In this document: one piece after another, positions 16,996 to 25,200 of the stretch
Position numbering within the stretch: the first letter of the stretch is position 1
Layout: every line of letters begins with the position of its first letter
Source: JAVBNT01 sp031551355
GTDB lineage: Bacteria; Vulcanimicrobiota; CADAWZ01
DNA: 64,000 nucleotides
Assembly: GCA_031551355.1 (NCBI GenBank)
Contig: JAVBNT010000006.1
Coordinates: 62,001 to 126,000 of the forward strand
Direction of reading: 5' to 3'
Position numbers and translations under genes: made by a program
The notes under the pieces: model-generated
Databases searched by the model: none
What the model saw: the letters and a program-made list of their open reading frames with translations, nothing else
What the model was told of the DNA's origin: nothing

Positions 16996-18210
16996 TCACC
17001 ACAAATTTTTACCGAAAAGTCTGGCAGGAGCGGCAATTGTTTTAGTAATAGTTCTTCCTATACGGTAACTCCAGGAATTGCGGAGAATCTCAACAGAATT
17101 GCCCAAATTTTCAATTTCACTTTTAAGCAAAGTATTTTCTTTGATGAAAATTTCCTTTTGACTCCTCTCATCATTTAAGCGGGATACCAGCTCCTCAAAC
17201 CGTTTTCTCATCTCCTGTAATTCTCCTGCAAGTTCCGATTCTTTTGAAGTATCATATCCCATAAAAATTGAAAATACATCTTTCTCCGGCGGAGTTAAAG
17301 TTTTCACGGCCCCATCCAGTTTACGGTTAGAAGTTAAAAAATACTTCGCTCTTTGATAAAATTTCTCTTTAATACCGGCATCCTGAAACTTTCTGTAATT
17401 TGCATACAGAGCCCATATCTGATGCTGTAAAATATCAGCGGCATAAAGTTCCGTAAAACCGGATTCGTCAATAAATTGAAATTCTTTTGCGCAAATCTCA
17501 AAAATATCGAACAATCTCTCAGTATTGGCAGTTTGATTGGTAATCGAATCCGGGTTTGAAACTCTGTAACTTATAAGAAAATGAGGGCATAAAGATATTT
17601 TTTCCGCCCGCAGCACAGATTGAACATGCCAGGGGCAATCGGATGAATAAATTTTATCCGGCAGATACCAATCGTCATATTTGTCCAGAAAACTTTTGCT
17701 AAAAATTTTAGTCCAGGGTGCATATACGGCTCCAACGACGAATTTAGGAATCTCATAATGCCTGAATACAATATCTTCAACAGCCAAATCACGTCCTTTA
17801 ACGGCATTGGCTATATAGTTATGTTCCTTTTTTTCATTCTTTACATGATCCCATAAATAAAAATCAACCAAAGCAATATCGGAAGCGTTTCTTTCGATAT
17901 TTTCATACATTTTTTGCAAAGCGCAGCTCTCCATACAGTCATCGTTGTCCATAAAATAGACATACTTGCCGGCGGTATTTTGCAGACCGCGTTTTCTTGA
18001 AGGGCCCTCCCCTGCATTTTCCTGACTTAAAACTTTTAAATTTTTATTTTTTAAGGCGTATTCATGCAATATTTCCAAACTTGAATCAGTCGAACCGTCA
18101 TTTACGCAAATAACCTCAAAACCGTCGAAATCCTGACGGAATACGGAGTCCAGACATTCACATAAATATTTTTCCGAATTGTAAACAGGTATTACTAAAG
18201 ATATTTTCAT
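16996..18210 (-). CDS. family 2 glycosyltransferase
   Basis: The N-terminal 220 residues are a GT-A fold: ISLVIPVYNSEKYLCECLDS, VICVNDGSTDSS, and the metal/nucleotide-sugar motif MDNDD near residue 92. Such enzymes transfer sugars to surface glycans from the inner face of the membrane. The C-terminal part includes a coiled coil (about residues 325-380) and ends SWSYRIGRTITK, a tail often seen on glycosyltransferases of polysaccharide loci. No other glycan genes are adjacent; it sits alone between a relic region and the DUF4097 operon. Donor and acceptor cannot be deduced. Confidence 0.88.
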   Translation of the reverse strand: MKISLVIPVYNSEKYLCECLDSVFRQDFDGFEVICVNDGSTDSSLEILHEYALKNKNLKVLSQENAGEGPSRKRGLQNTAGKYVYFMDNDDCMESCALQKMYENIERNASDIALVDFYLWDHVKNEKKEHNYIANAVKGRDLAVEDIVFRHYEIPKFVVGAVYAPWTKIFSKSFLDKYDDWYLPDKIYSSDCPWHVQSVLRAEKISLCPHFLISYRVSNPDSITNQTANTERLFDIFEICAKEFQFIDESGFTELYAADILQHQIWALYANYRKFQDAGIKEKFYQRAKYFLTSNRKLDGAVKTLTPPEKDVFSIFMGYDTSKESELAGELQEMRKRFEELVSRLNDERSQKEIFIKENTLLKSEIENLGNSVEILRNSWSYRIGRTITKTIAAPARLFGKNLW

Positions 18211-18432
18211 AAATTTTGAGCTCAGGAGAGTTAAAAAGCTTGGTATTTTGCAGATAAAATGTTTTTATCTGCTTATATTATTTAAAGAGCGACAGCGATA
18301 CGGAGATTGTCTCAGTTTAACCATTAATTTTATCTATAGAAACAAATCCTTTCTACTGTAACGGATTTTTCGATGTTTTCAGATTTTCCTGATCACGTCC
18401 GATAACGGATTTATTCCCACATTAAATTGCCA

Positions 18433-19383
18433 TTAAAGCCTCAATATGCTTACATTTCCCGAAACAGAACCTATATCGAGCTTATTTGAAGCGTCATCGG
18501 AAACGGAATCCTTAAAATCATTTATCAGTTTTCCGCTTATTGAATCGAATCTCAGAGCAAATTTCTCAGATGATTTCATTTTTACGGTTATATCGCCGGA
18601 AACAGTATCCAAATCCATGTTGTTGTCAAATTTATGGTATATAAATTCAGCGGTTCCCGACACTATACTCAAATTAAGGTTTCCGGAAAACTCTTCAACC
18701 GTGATTTTTCCTGAAACTCCGTTAAAAACAGATTTCTTTGATATCAGACGCCTGCCTTTAAAATCTCCGGACACCATATTTGCCGAAAAATTGCCGCATT
18801 CAACGTCTTCAATATTGACTTCACCGGAAACGGAACTTATTTCAATATCCTTTTGATAATCGGAAGCTAAATACACCTTAACATTATACCTACCGTATTT
18901 TTTCAATAAATCATCATTGAAAGACTTGCCTTTTGTCATCAACAGCCTTTTTAGATCGCCAAAATTGTTTATTTTTATATCAACGTTATTGTCCCGTTGA
19001 TTTATTTCAAGCTTCCCGTTTTTAAGTTCGGCGACGGGCGCGTATTCCAGACTTTTTCCCTCACCGGAGATCTCCACGCGAATAATATTTTTATTGCCTG
19101 AAGGAATAAAATCTATGTCCGCATTTATAAGTCCGGATTCAATCTCCCTTATTTCCTCAAATTTAAATTCATAATCTTTGAAATAAGATTTTAACGCATA
19201 TCCTTCGGCTTCCGTCCCACCGCTTTCTCCATTTAAGCGATCACCGGACTCATCTTTGTCACCGATACTTATTTCATACTTATCATTTTTCGGTGCCGTT
19301 ACCTTATAAGCCCCGAAAAAAACCATCCCGGCTAAAACGGATAAAAAGAACACAACTAACGTAACTTTTTCAATTTTTCTCAT
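18433..19383 (-). CDS. DUF4097-family beta-strand-repeat protein, membrane anchored
   Basis: A short cytoplasmic start (MRKIEK) leads to one membrane segment (about residues 7-27). The rest is a beta-helix-like run of short strands with repeated VSG and SVSG-plus-charged units (SSVSGEVNIEDV, SGDFKGRRLIS, GVSGKITVEEF, DTVSGDITVKM, GSVSGNVSIL), the hallmark of DUF4097, often annotated as a putative adhesin. It overlaps the DUF1700 gene by 4 bases (ATGA). The PadR, DUF1700, DUF4097 order is a known arrangement in many bacteria and suggests an envelope response module. Confidence 0.85.
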   Translation of the reverse strand: MRKIEKVTLVVFFLSVLAGMVFFGAYKVTAPKNDKYEISIGDKDESGDRLNGESGGTEAEGYALKSYFKDYEFKFEEIREIESGLINADIDFIPSGNKNIIRVEISGEGKSLEYAPVAELKNGKLEINQRDNNVDIKINNFGDLKRLLMTKGKSFNDDLLKKYGRYNVKVYLASDYQKDIEISSVSGEVNIEDVECGNFSANMVSGDFKGRRLISKKSVFNGVSGKITVEEFSGNLNLSIVSGTAEFIYHKFDNNMDLDTVSGDITVKMKSSEKFALRFDSISGKLINDFKDSVSDDASNKLDIGSVSGNVSILRL

Positions 19384-19967
19384 TTTAAGTTCTTCCTCCC
19401 GGATATTATCTCAAGATTAAATCTCATATATTTAAGCGCCAGATCGAAAAACCACATACTCAAACGATTCAAAAGCAAAAACAGATACACGCAAAATGCC
19501 GTTAACGCGATTCCGAAAAAAGCCAAAGAAACATACTCAAAAACAGAATACAGGCCTTCAATAGCCGTAAACAAGGCGGCAAAAGCGGCAAAAACAACTA
19601 TCAACCCAACGACAACAAAAAGCAAAACCATAAAATAGGCAAAAAACAAAACGGATATCAGAGCTAAAAACGGAGTCAGGACAAAGAAAAAATTTATAAA
19701 TCCCAACCCCAAAGCCGCAGCCACAGCCTGAAGTATATTTGAAGAAGTTACTTCTCCCTGCGCTTTGGCAATAATACAATCAACCTTAAATTGCCTGGCA
19801 ATCATCAGCGGATCCCCAAGCTGCGCACAAATGTCCTCCTCACTCTTTCCTTCGGCGGACGCCATTTCAAAATGTTCGGCAAAATCCGCAAGCAACTCTT
19901 TTTTCTCTTCGCTTTCAATATCTTTCAGTTCTTTTTTTAAAACATCAAAAAAATCATTACGGGTCAT
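19380..19967 (-). CDS. DUF1700/HAAS-domain membrane protein
   Basis: The first 65 residues form the HAAS helical domain (FFDVLKKELKDIESEEKKEL, CAQLGDPLMIARQF), which is typical of proteins paired with PadR regulators. Three or four hydrophobic segments follow (LGLGFINFFFVLTPFLALIS and others). The gene overlaps padR by one base (the stop A is shared with the ATG) and DUF4097 by 4 bases, so the three are made as one operon. In this family the protein is thought to work with PadR in sensing; the mechanism is not established. Confidence 0.85.
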   Translation of the reverse strand: MTRNDFFDVLKKELKDIESEEKKELLADFAEHFEMASAEGKSEEDICAQLGDPLMIARQFKVDCIIAKAQGEVTSSNILQAVAAALGLGFINFFFVLTPFLALISVLFFAYFMVLLFVVVGLIVVFAAFAALFTAIEGLYSVFEYVSLAFFGIALTAFCVYLFLLLNRLSMWFFDLALKYMRFNLEIISGRKNLK

Positions 19968-20281
19968 TAGTAATCTCCCTCCAATATTCTGTTTACCCCT
20001 AAAGTAAATTCAATCCATTCGGCCTGCATCTTTCCCTTGGCTCCAAGTCCGGTATCGGTTATTTTATAATACTTCCTGGCAGGGCCGTCCGATTCCTCAA
20101 CTAAATAAGTTGTAAGCAATCCGTCATCTTTCAGTCTTTTTAAAAGCGGATAAATTGTACCTTCGGTGATTAATATACATTTCGAAATCAAACTGACGAG
20201 CTCATATCCATAGCAGTCTTTTTTGCTCAAGACAGCCAAAACACAAAGTTCAAGCGAGCCTTTTTTAAGTTGAGTATTCAA
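19967..20281 (-). CDS. PadR-family transcriptional regulator
   Basis: The 104-residue protein is a winged helix: KKGSLELCVLAVLSKKDCYGYEL, then the recognition segment ITEGTIYPLLKRLKDDGLL and the wing GPARKYYKIT. The start is TTG 20281, with AAGGGGG 7 bases upstream; longer frames reach back over the promoter and are wrong. PadR proteins are usually repressors of their own operon. The promoter (TTGCAA, 17 bases, TATACT on the minus strand) overlaps a dyad that recurs before the coiled-coil gene at 20752, so autoregulation and co-regulation are likely. Confidence 0.92.
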   Translation of the reverse strand: MNTQLKKGSLELCVLAVLSKKDCYGYELVSLISKCILITEGTIYPLLKRLKDDGLLTTYLVEESDGPARKYYKITDTGLGAKGKMQAEWIEFTLGVNRILEGDY

Positions 20282-20306
20282 TATAACGCCCCCTTTCATA
20301 AGAACC

Positions 20307-20346
20307 AGTATATCATAACACAAACTACCTTGCAAAGCAATATAGA
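20307..20346 (-). promoter_or_regulatory. padR promoter with overlapping PadR-type operator
   Basis: On the minus strand TTGCAA (20335-20330), 17 bases and TATACT (20312-20307) form a good sigma-70 promoter. Over the -35 box and spacer lies ACTACCTTG (plus strand 20324-20332), followed after a short gap by a CAA half. The 22-base string at 20319-20340 matches 20823-20844 at 19 positions. Confidence 0.75.
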
Positions 20347-20365
20347 CCATTAAAAAAATGAACCG

Positions 20366-20752
20366 TCAGTTCGCATATCTGTTATCAATTTCCCTAAGCC
20401 TTCTTTCAAGCTCCGCTTCTCTTTCCGCCTGTTCCTCTCTGCTTTCTTCCGCCTTTTTCAGGGCTTCTCTTTCATCTTTTTCCGCCTGCTGCCAATCGGA
20501 ATATTTTTTGTCTATTGCCTTTAATTTTCTGTCGGAAGAAGCAAATCTTTCATCAACGGATTTAAGTCTCGAATCAACCGCTCCGCTCCAGGCACTCTTT
20601 TCATTTTCATCCCATACGTTTTTTTCCTCCTCACAATTTCTGGCAATTAAATTCTCAACTCCCTGCTCCGCAATCACATTCGCCATTACCAACGAATTAT
20701 TTGAGAATAATATTGTTATCGTGAATATTATTACCGCCAATGATTTTTTCAT
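20366..20752 (-). CDS. exported coiled-coil protein of the PadR regulon
   Basis: The ATG at 20752 has AGGGAGA 7 bases upstream and begins a signal peptide (KKSLAVIIFTITILFSNNSL, cleavage near VMA). The mature part is highly charged and helical, with a long Glu/Lys/Arg-rich coiled coil (AEKDEREALKKAEESREEQA, ERRLREIDNRYA). I recognise no family. It lies 84 bases upstream of the padR start on the same strand. Its promoter carries two copies of the dyad found at padR, so it probably shares the same repressor. An envelope role is inferred from the export signal only. Confidence 0.75.
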   Translation of the reverse strand: MKKSLAVIIFTITILFSNNSLVMANVIAEQGVENLIARNCEEEKNVWDENEKSAWSGAVDSRLKSVDERFASSDRKLKAIDKKYSDWQQAEKDEREALKKAEESREEQAEREAELERRLREIDNRYAN

Positions 20753-20794
20753 TTTTTCAATCTCCCTGTTTTTAAAAAATACTTTGCAAGAGAC

Positions 20795-20845
20795 ACTACC
20801 TTGCGTTACAAGAGTAATATACCACAAACTACTTTGTAATGCAAG
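20795..20845 (-). promoter_or_regulatory. coiled-coil gene promoter with two PadR-type operators
   Basis: The minus strand has TTGCAT (20844-20839), 17 bases and TATATT (20821-20816), the same geometry as the padR promoter. One dyad (ACTACTTTG-TAAT-GCAAG, 20828-20845) covers the -35 region. A second (ACTACCTTG-CGTTA-CAAG, 20795-20812) lies just downstream of the -10 box. Confidence 0.75.
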
Positions 20846-20901
20846 CTATTTTGTAAATAAAATAAAATTATTTTATTTTATTTGCTTTTCAAACCATAAA
20901 A

Positions 20902-20941
20902 AAATGTAGCTGTCCCGTAAAAAAACGGGACAGCTACATTT
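20902..20941 (-). terminator. terminator after the first S9 peptidase
   Basis: A perfect 17-bp stem (20902-20918 with 20925-20941) around six A is bordered by an A-run and a T-run. On the minus strand it ends the transcript of the gene at 21020-23023; it should also work on the plus strand. Confidence 0.92.
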
Positions 20942-21019
20942 TTACATAACTTTTATTACCCACCGCAGGACAGGCGTTTTTGTTTCAGTCGCAATGCTCC
21001 TTAATTGACAATAAAATAT

Positions 21020-23023
21020 TTACTTACACCATTTATCCAGCCATTTCATAACTTCGTTATAAATAAAAATCTGATTCCGCGGCTGCAGAAACAAATGCCC
21101 TTCATCAGGCAGAATCATCAGCTGGGAATCAATATTCTGCAGCTGCAGGGCACTGAACATCTGCAAACCTTCGGTAACCGGCACCCGGTAATCCAGTTCG
21201 CCATGAATGACAAAGGTGGGGGTTTTAAAATTTCCGGCATGGTTATGAGGAGACCATTTTTCGTATATTTCCCTGCGCTCCCAGGGTTTACCGCCAAAAT
21301 CAACATCCCAAAGCCACTTAAGATCCTCTGCCCCATGCTGGCTAAATAAATTATACAGTGAGGACATTGTTACGGCACACTTGAATCTGTCCGTATGCCC
21401 GACAATCCAGTTGGTCAGATAGCCTCCGTAGGAATGGCCAAGAACCGCCATCCTGCCTTTATCAATAAAACTGTGCTTTGCCAGCAGATAGTCAACACCA
21501 CTCATTAAGTCCTCATAGGGAAGACCGCCGTAGTTATTTGCCACTTCATTGGCAAACTGGGCGCCGTAACCGATGGAGCCTCTGATATTGATTTCAGCCA
21601 CTATATAACCCTGAGAACTGTAAAGCTGGGGATTGTCAAAATAAATCTCAAAAAAATCATAAAAAGCGTAGTAAGGTCCGCCGTGAATCAGCAGCAGCAG
21701 AGGGTATTTCTTTGCCGGATTAAAATCCGGCGGAAAAATAAGCATCCCTTCAACGGGGCTTCCTTTTGCCCCCTCAAAAATGAAATGCTCTGCACTGCGT
21801 AATTTATACTTATCGGTAAAACGCTGATTTATACAGGTTAGCCGTCTGACATTTTTTCCGTCTTCACTCATAGTGAAAACTTCATCCGGCTGACTCAGAG
21901 AACTTTTAATAAAGACGAGCTGCCTGCCGCTGCCGGAAACAGCAAAACCGCAGCCAAAAAATCCGTCGCTGATATTTTTTATTTTTCCAGAAGATATATT
22001 GCATTTATAAAGAGCCGTTTTTGTCCCATTTGCCGCCTCAAAATAAATACAGTCGGATTGGGGAGACCAAAAATGGTTATTTACCGGATATTTAAACCCC
22101 GGCGTCAGAGCTTTCGTTGTTTTTGATTCACGGTTGTAAACGATCAGCCTTGAGGCATTTATCCGATTCCTGTCCCATTGAAGATAAGAAATAAATCGGC
22201 CATCAGGGGAGTATTTTACGGACTCGGCAAACAGTTCTTTTCCTGAAACAGAAAAACTTCCGGTACTATTATTCAAAGACGTTTCACTCACCTCACGGGC
22301 AATATACGTCATCGGGTTCTCAGCCAAAACCCTGGCAATAAATTTACCGTCGGCAGAGACGGCAAAGCTTTCCGCAAACAGTTCCTTTTCGTTTTCCGAC
22401 GTAATTTTGTTTATTTTCTTATCGGCAAGATTAACGGAAAACAGGTGCGGGCGCAGATCATTGACATATTGCATGTCACTTCTGTAACCCAGATTATTAT
22501 ATACTCTTGCTTTTACCGGTGATTTTTCTTCATCTTCATCAAGCTTTTTCTGCTCCTGATCATTTTTGGCATTAAAATTTACATAAGACATGAATACAAA
22601 AAATTTATTATCCCCAGACCATTCAAAAGAGGATATTCCGGTACTGACATCAGTAATTTGCGATGCTTCGCCGCCATCAATTTTTATAATCCATATTTGA
22701 AAAACACCTTTTCTGGCAGACAAAAAGGCAATTTCACGACCATCACCTGACCAACAGGGAGACAAATCTTCCCCGGAATTAGTCAATTGTTTCAAATTAC
22801 CGCCATCGCCGTCCATTATCCAGATATTCCTGACTATCTTACCGTTTCCCGGATCGTAACCCGACAGAACAAAGGCTATGCGCTTGCCGTCAGGAGAAAA
22901 CACCGGCGACGAAATTCCTTTGGCTGCGGAAAAAAGTTCCTTCATACCCAAACCTTGTGCCCGCAGCGAAACCGGTATAAAAAAAGCAAGCAACAGAGCA
23001 AGAACAGGTAAAATTCTTTTCAT
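21020..23023 (-). CDS. S9-family prolyl oligopeptidase-like peptidase, exported, copy 1
   Basis: This 667-residue protein has a signal peptide (MKRILPVLALLLAFFIPVSLRA), a TolB/WD-like propeller (about residues 25-400, with repeated SPDGKRIAFV and WSGDGREIAFLS cores) and a C-terminal alpha/beta hydrolase. The triad is complete: Ser in GHSYGGY near 530, Asp in HGELDYRVP near 611 and His in LPDEGHLF near 639. It is of the dipeptidyl/acylaminoacyl peptidase type (S9C-like) and should trim short peptides outside the cytoplasm. It is the last of three tandem paralogues on this strand and has its own terminator at 20902. Confidence 0.95.
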   Translation of the reverse strand: MKRILPVLALLLAFFIPVSLRAQGLGMKELFSAAKGISSPVFSPDGKRIAFVLSGYDPGNGKIVRNIWIMDGDGGNLKQLTNSGEDLSPCWSGDGREIAFLSARKGVFQIWIIKIDGGEASQITDVSTGISSFEWSGDNKFFVFMSYVNFNAKNDQEQKKLDEDEEKSPVKARVYNNLGYRSDMQYVNDLRPHLFSVNLADKKINKITSENEKELFAESFAVSADGKFIARVLAENPMTYIAREVSETSLNNSTGSFSVSGKELFAESVKYSPDGRFISYLQWDRNRINASRLIVYNRESKTTKALTPGFKYPVNNHFWSPQSDCIYFEAANGTKTALYKCNISSGKIKNISDGFFGCGFAVSGSGRQLVFIKSSLSQPDEVFTMSEDGKNVRRLTCINQRFTDKYKLRSAEHFIFEGAKGSPVEGMLIFPPDFNPAKKYPLLLLIHGGPYYAFYDFFEIYFDNPQLYSSQGYIVAEINIRGSIGYGAQFANEVANNYGGLPYEDLMSGVDYLLAKHSFIDKGRMAVLGHSYGGYLTNWIVGHTDRFKCAVTMSSLYNLFSQHGAEDLKWLWDVDFGGKPWERREIYEKWSPHNHAGNFKTPTFVIHGELDYRVPVTEGLQMFSALQLQNIDSQLMILPDEGHLFLQPRNQIFIYNEVMKWLDKWCK

Positions 23024-23122
23024 AACACTTTCTCCCTCAAAGTAAAGTCTATACAGTTTAATTGTAAACTGCTACAAATACCTTCGTCGCCAACATCTGT
23101 AAACTCCTATAAAAATAAAAAA

Positions 23123-23146
23123 GTGGAATGCCAGGACACATTCCAC
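23123..23146 (-). terminator. terminator after the middle S9 gene
   Basis: GTGGAATG (23123-23130) pairs with CATTCCAC (23139-23146); an A-run on the plus strand at 23111-23122 gives a T-run on the minus strand. Confidence 0.82.
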
Positions 23147-23185
23147 AAAAAAACAAAAGATACGGATGAATAAAAAAGTCGCTTT

Positions 23186-25155
23186 TTATTTACACCATTT
23201 ATCCAGCCATTTGATAATTTCATCACAAACAAAAATCTGATTCTGCGGCATTGAAAGTCCATGCCCCTCGTCAGGCAGAATCATTAGCCTGGAATCAATA
23301 TTCTGCTGCTGTAAAGCGCAGAACATCTGCATTCCTTCCGTAACCGGCACCCGGCAATCAAGTTCCCCATGAATTACAAATGTAGGCGTTTTAAAATTTC
23401 CGGCATAGTTATGAGGAGACCATTTTTCGTATATTCCTCTGCTCTCCCATGGTTTTCCGCAAAAATCAATATCCCAGATCCACTTGAGATCCGATGTTCC
23501 ATAAAAAGAGCTAAGGTTATATATTGAAGCCCTTGTGACCGCACATTTAAACCTGTCCGTATGGCCGACAATCCAATTCGTCATATAGCCGCCGTAAGAG
23601 CATCCCATAACGGCCAGCCTGTCGCGGTCAATAAAGCTATGTTCGGCCAACAGATAATCGAGGCCCTTCATCAGGTCTTCGTAAGGAAGGCCGCCATAAT
23701 TATTTACCACTTCATTTATGAATTTCTGACCGTAACCCACAGACCCTCTGATATTGATTTCCACAACAATATAACCCTTGGCACTGTAGAGATGGGGATT
23801 GTCGGGATGAATTAAAAATTCGTCATAAAAAGCTGCGTGAGGCCCCCCATGAATTGAAAGCAACAGAGGATACTTTTTTGCAGATTCAAAATCAGGCGGA
23901 AAAATCAGCATTCCCTCAACAGAGTTTCCGTTCGCCCCTGCAAAAGTGAAATGCTCCGCAGCTCGCAATTTATATTTATTGGCAAAGCGCTTATTTATAC
24001 GGGTTAATTGCCTGATGTTTTTTCCGTCTTCAGTCACGGTAAATATTTCATCAGGCTGATTCATGGAATTTCCGACAAATACTATTTTTTTGCCGTCCCG
24101 GGAAATATCAAAACCGCCTCCCCAAAATCCGTCGGTGATATTTTTTATTTTTCCTGAAGATACATCATATTTATAAAGAGCTGTTTTGGTTCCCTTTGCA
24201 GCATCAAAATAAAGGCAATCGGATTTAGGAGACCAAAAAGAAGCGTTTACACAATATTCAAAATCAGGCGTTAAATCCTTCACCGTCTTTGATTCGCGGT
24301 TGTAAATTATCGGTCTTGCCGAGTTTACCTGATTCCTGTCCCACTGAAAATAAGAGATAAATTTACCATCGGGAGAATATTTTACGGCGGCCGCAAACGG
24401 CTCTTTTCCTGAAACAGGTAAGCTTTGAAGGCTGCCGTTCAAAGGTATTTCACGGACTTCACGCTCAATATCCGTCATCGGATTTTCAGCAAAAACCACA
24501 GCCACAAATTTACCGTCGGCTGAAATTGCAAAACTTTCCGTAAACAGCTCCTTCTCACCGTCACCGGTTATTTTAGTTATTTTTTTATCGGCCAATCTGA
24601 TGAAAACAAGTGCGGGCGCAGATCGTTTACATATTGAACGCCGGGACTGTAACCGAGATTTTTATATATTTTGGCTTTGTTTTTTGAATTTGCCCCGGCC
24701 TCTTTAACTTTTTCCTGATCCTGATCGTCTTTAGCGTTAAAATCAACCTCTGACAGAAAAATAAAGAATTTATTGTCTGCAGACCATTTAAAAGAGGAAA
24801 CCCCGGTGCCGATATCAGTAATCCGGGAAGCTTCACCTCCGTTGACATCTATCAGCAAAATTTGCGGTTTGCCTTCCCTTGAGGACAAAAAGGCAATTTT
24901 ATCGCTGTCCTCGGACCAGCAGGGAGCAGAGTCACTCTCTGAATTCGTCAGCTGTTTTAAATTGCCGCCGTTACAGTCCATCATCCAGATATTTTTAATA
25001 ATTTTGTCTTTTCCGGTATTATAGACGGACAGCACAAAGGCAATACGTTGGCAGTCCGGCGAAAACACGGGAGAAGAAACTCTTTTAACTTCCGTCAAAA
25101 GAGTTTTCATATCCAAATTTTTGGCAGGCACCAAATCAGGCAAAGGCTTTTTCAT
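23186..25155 (-). pseudogene. S9-family peptidase, copy 2, frameshifted and lacking a signal peptide
   Basis: Two minus-strand frames cover one S9 protein. The first (from ATG 25155) ends as PHLFSSDWPIKK at 24577. The second continues as LADKKITKITGDGEKELF to 23186. Compared with the intact copies (PHLFSVNLADKK), one base is missing at about 24590-24600. The C-terminal triad region is intact (GCSYGGY, HGELDCRVP, LPDEGHG). The N-terminus begins KKPLPDLVPAKNLDMKTLL and has lost the hydrophobic signal found in copies 1 and 3. Two separate lesions suggest real decay rather than only a sequencing error, but resequencing is needed to exclude one. Confidence 0.85.
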
Positions 25156-25200
25156 ACAATTATCTTCCTTACAAAAAATTGGTGTTTAAAGTTACTATTT

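Noticed and set aside
24577..24600. Programmed frameshift in the middle S9 gene
   Set aside because: The first frame runs only five codons past the shift, the intact paralogues have no such site, and the gene has also lost its signal peptide, so decay or error is the simpler reading.
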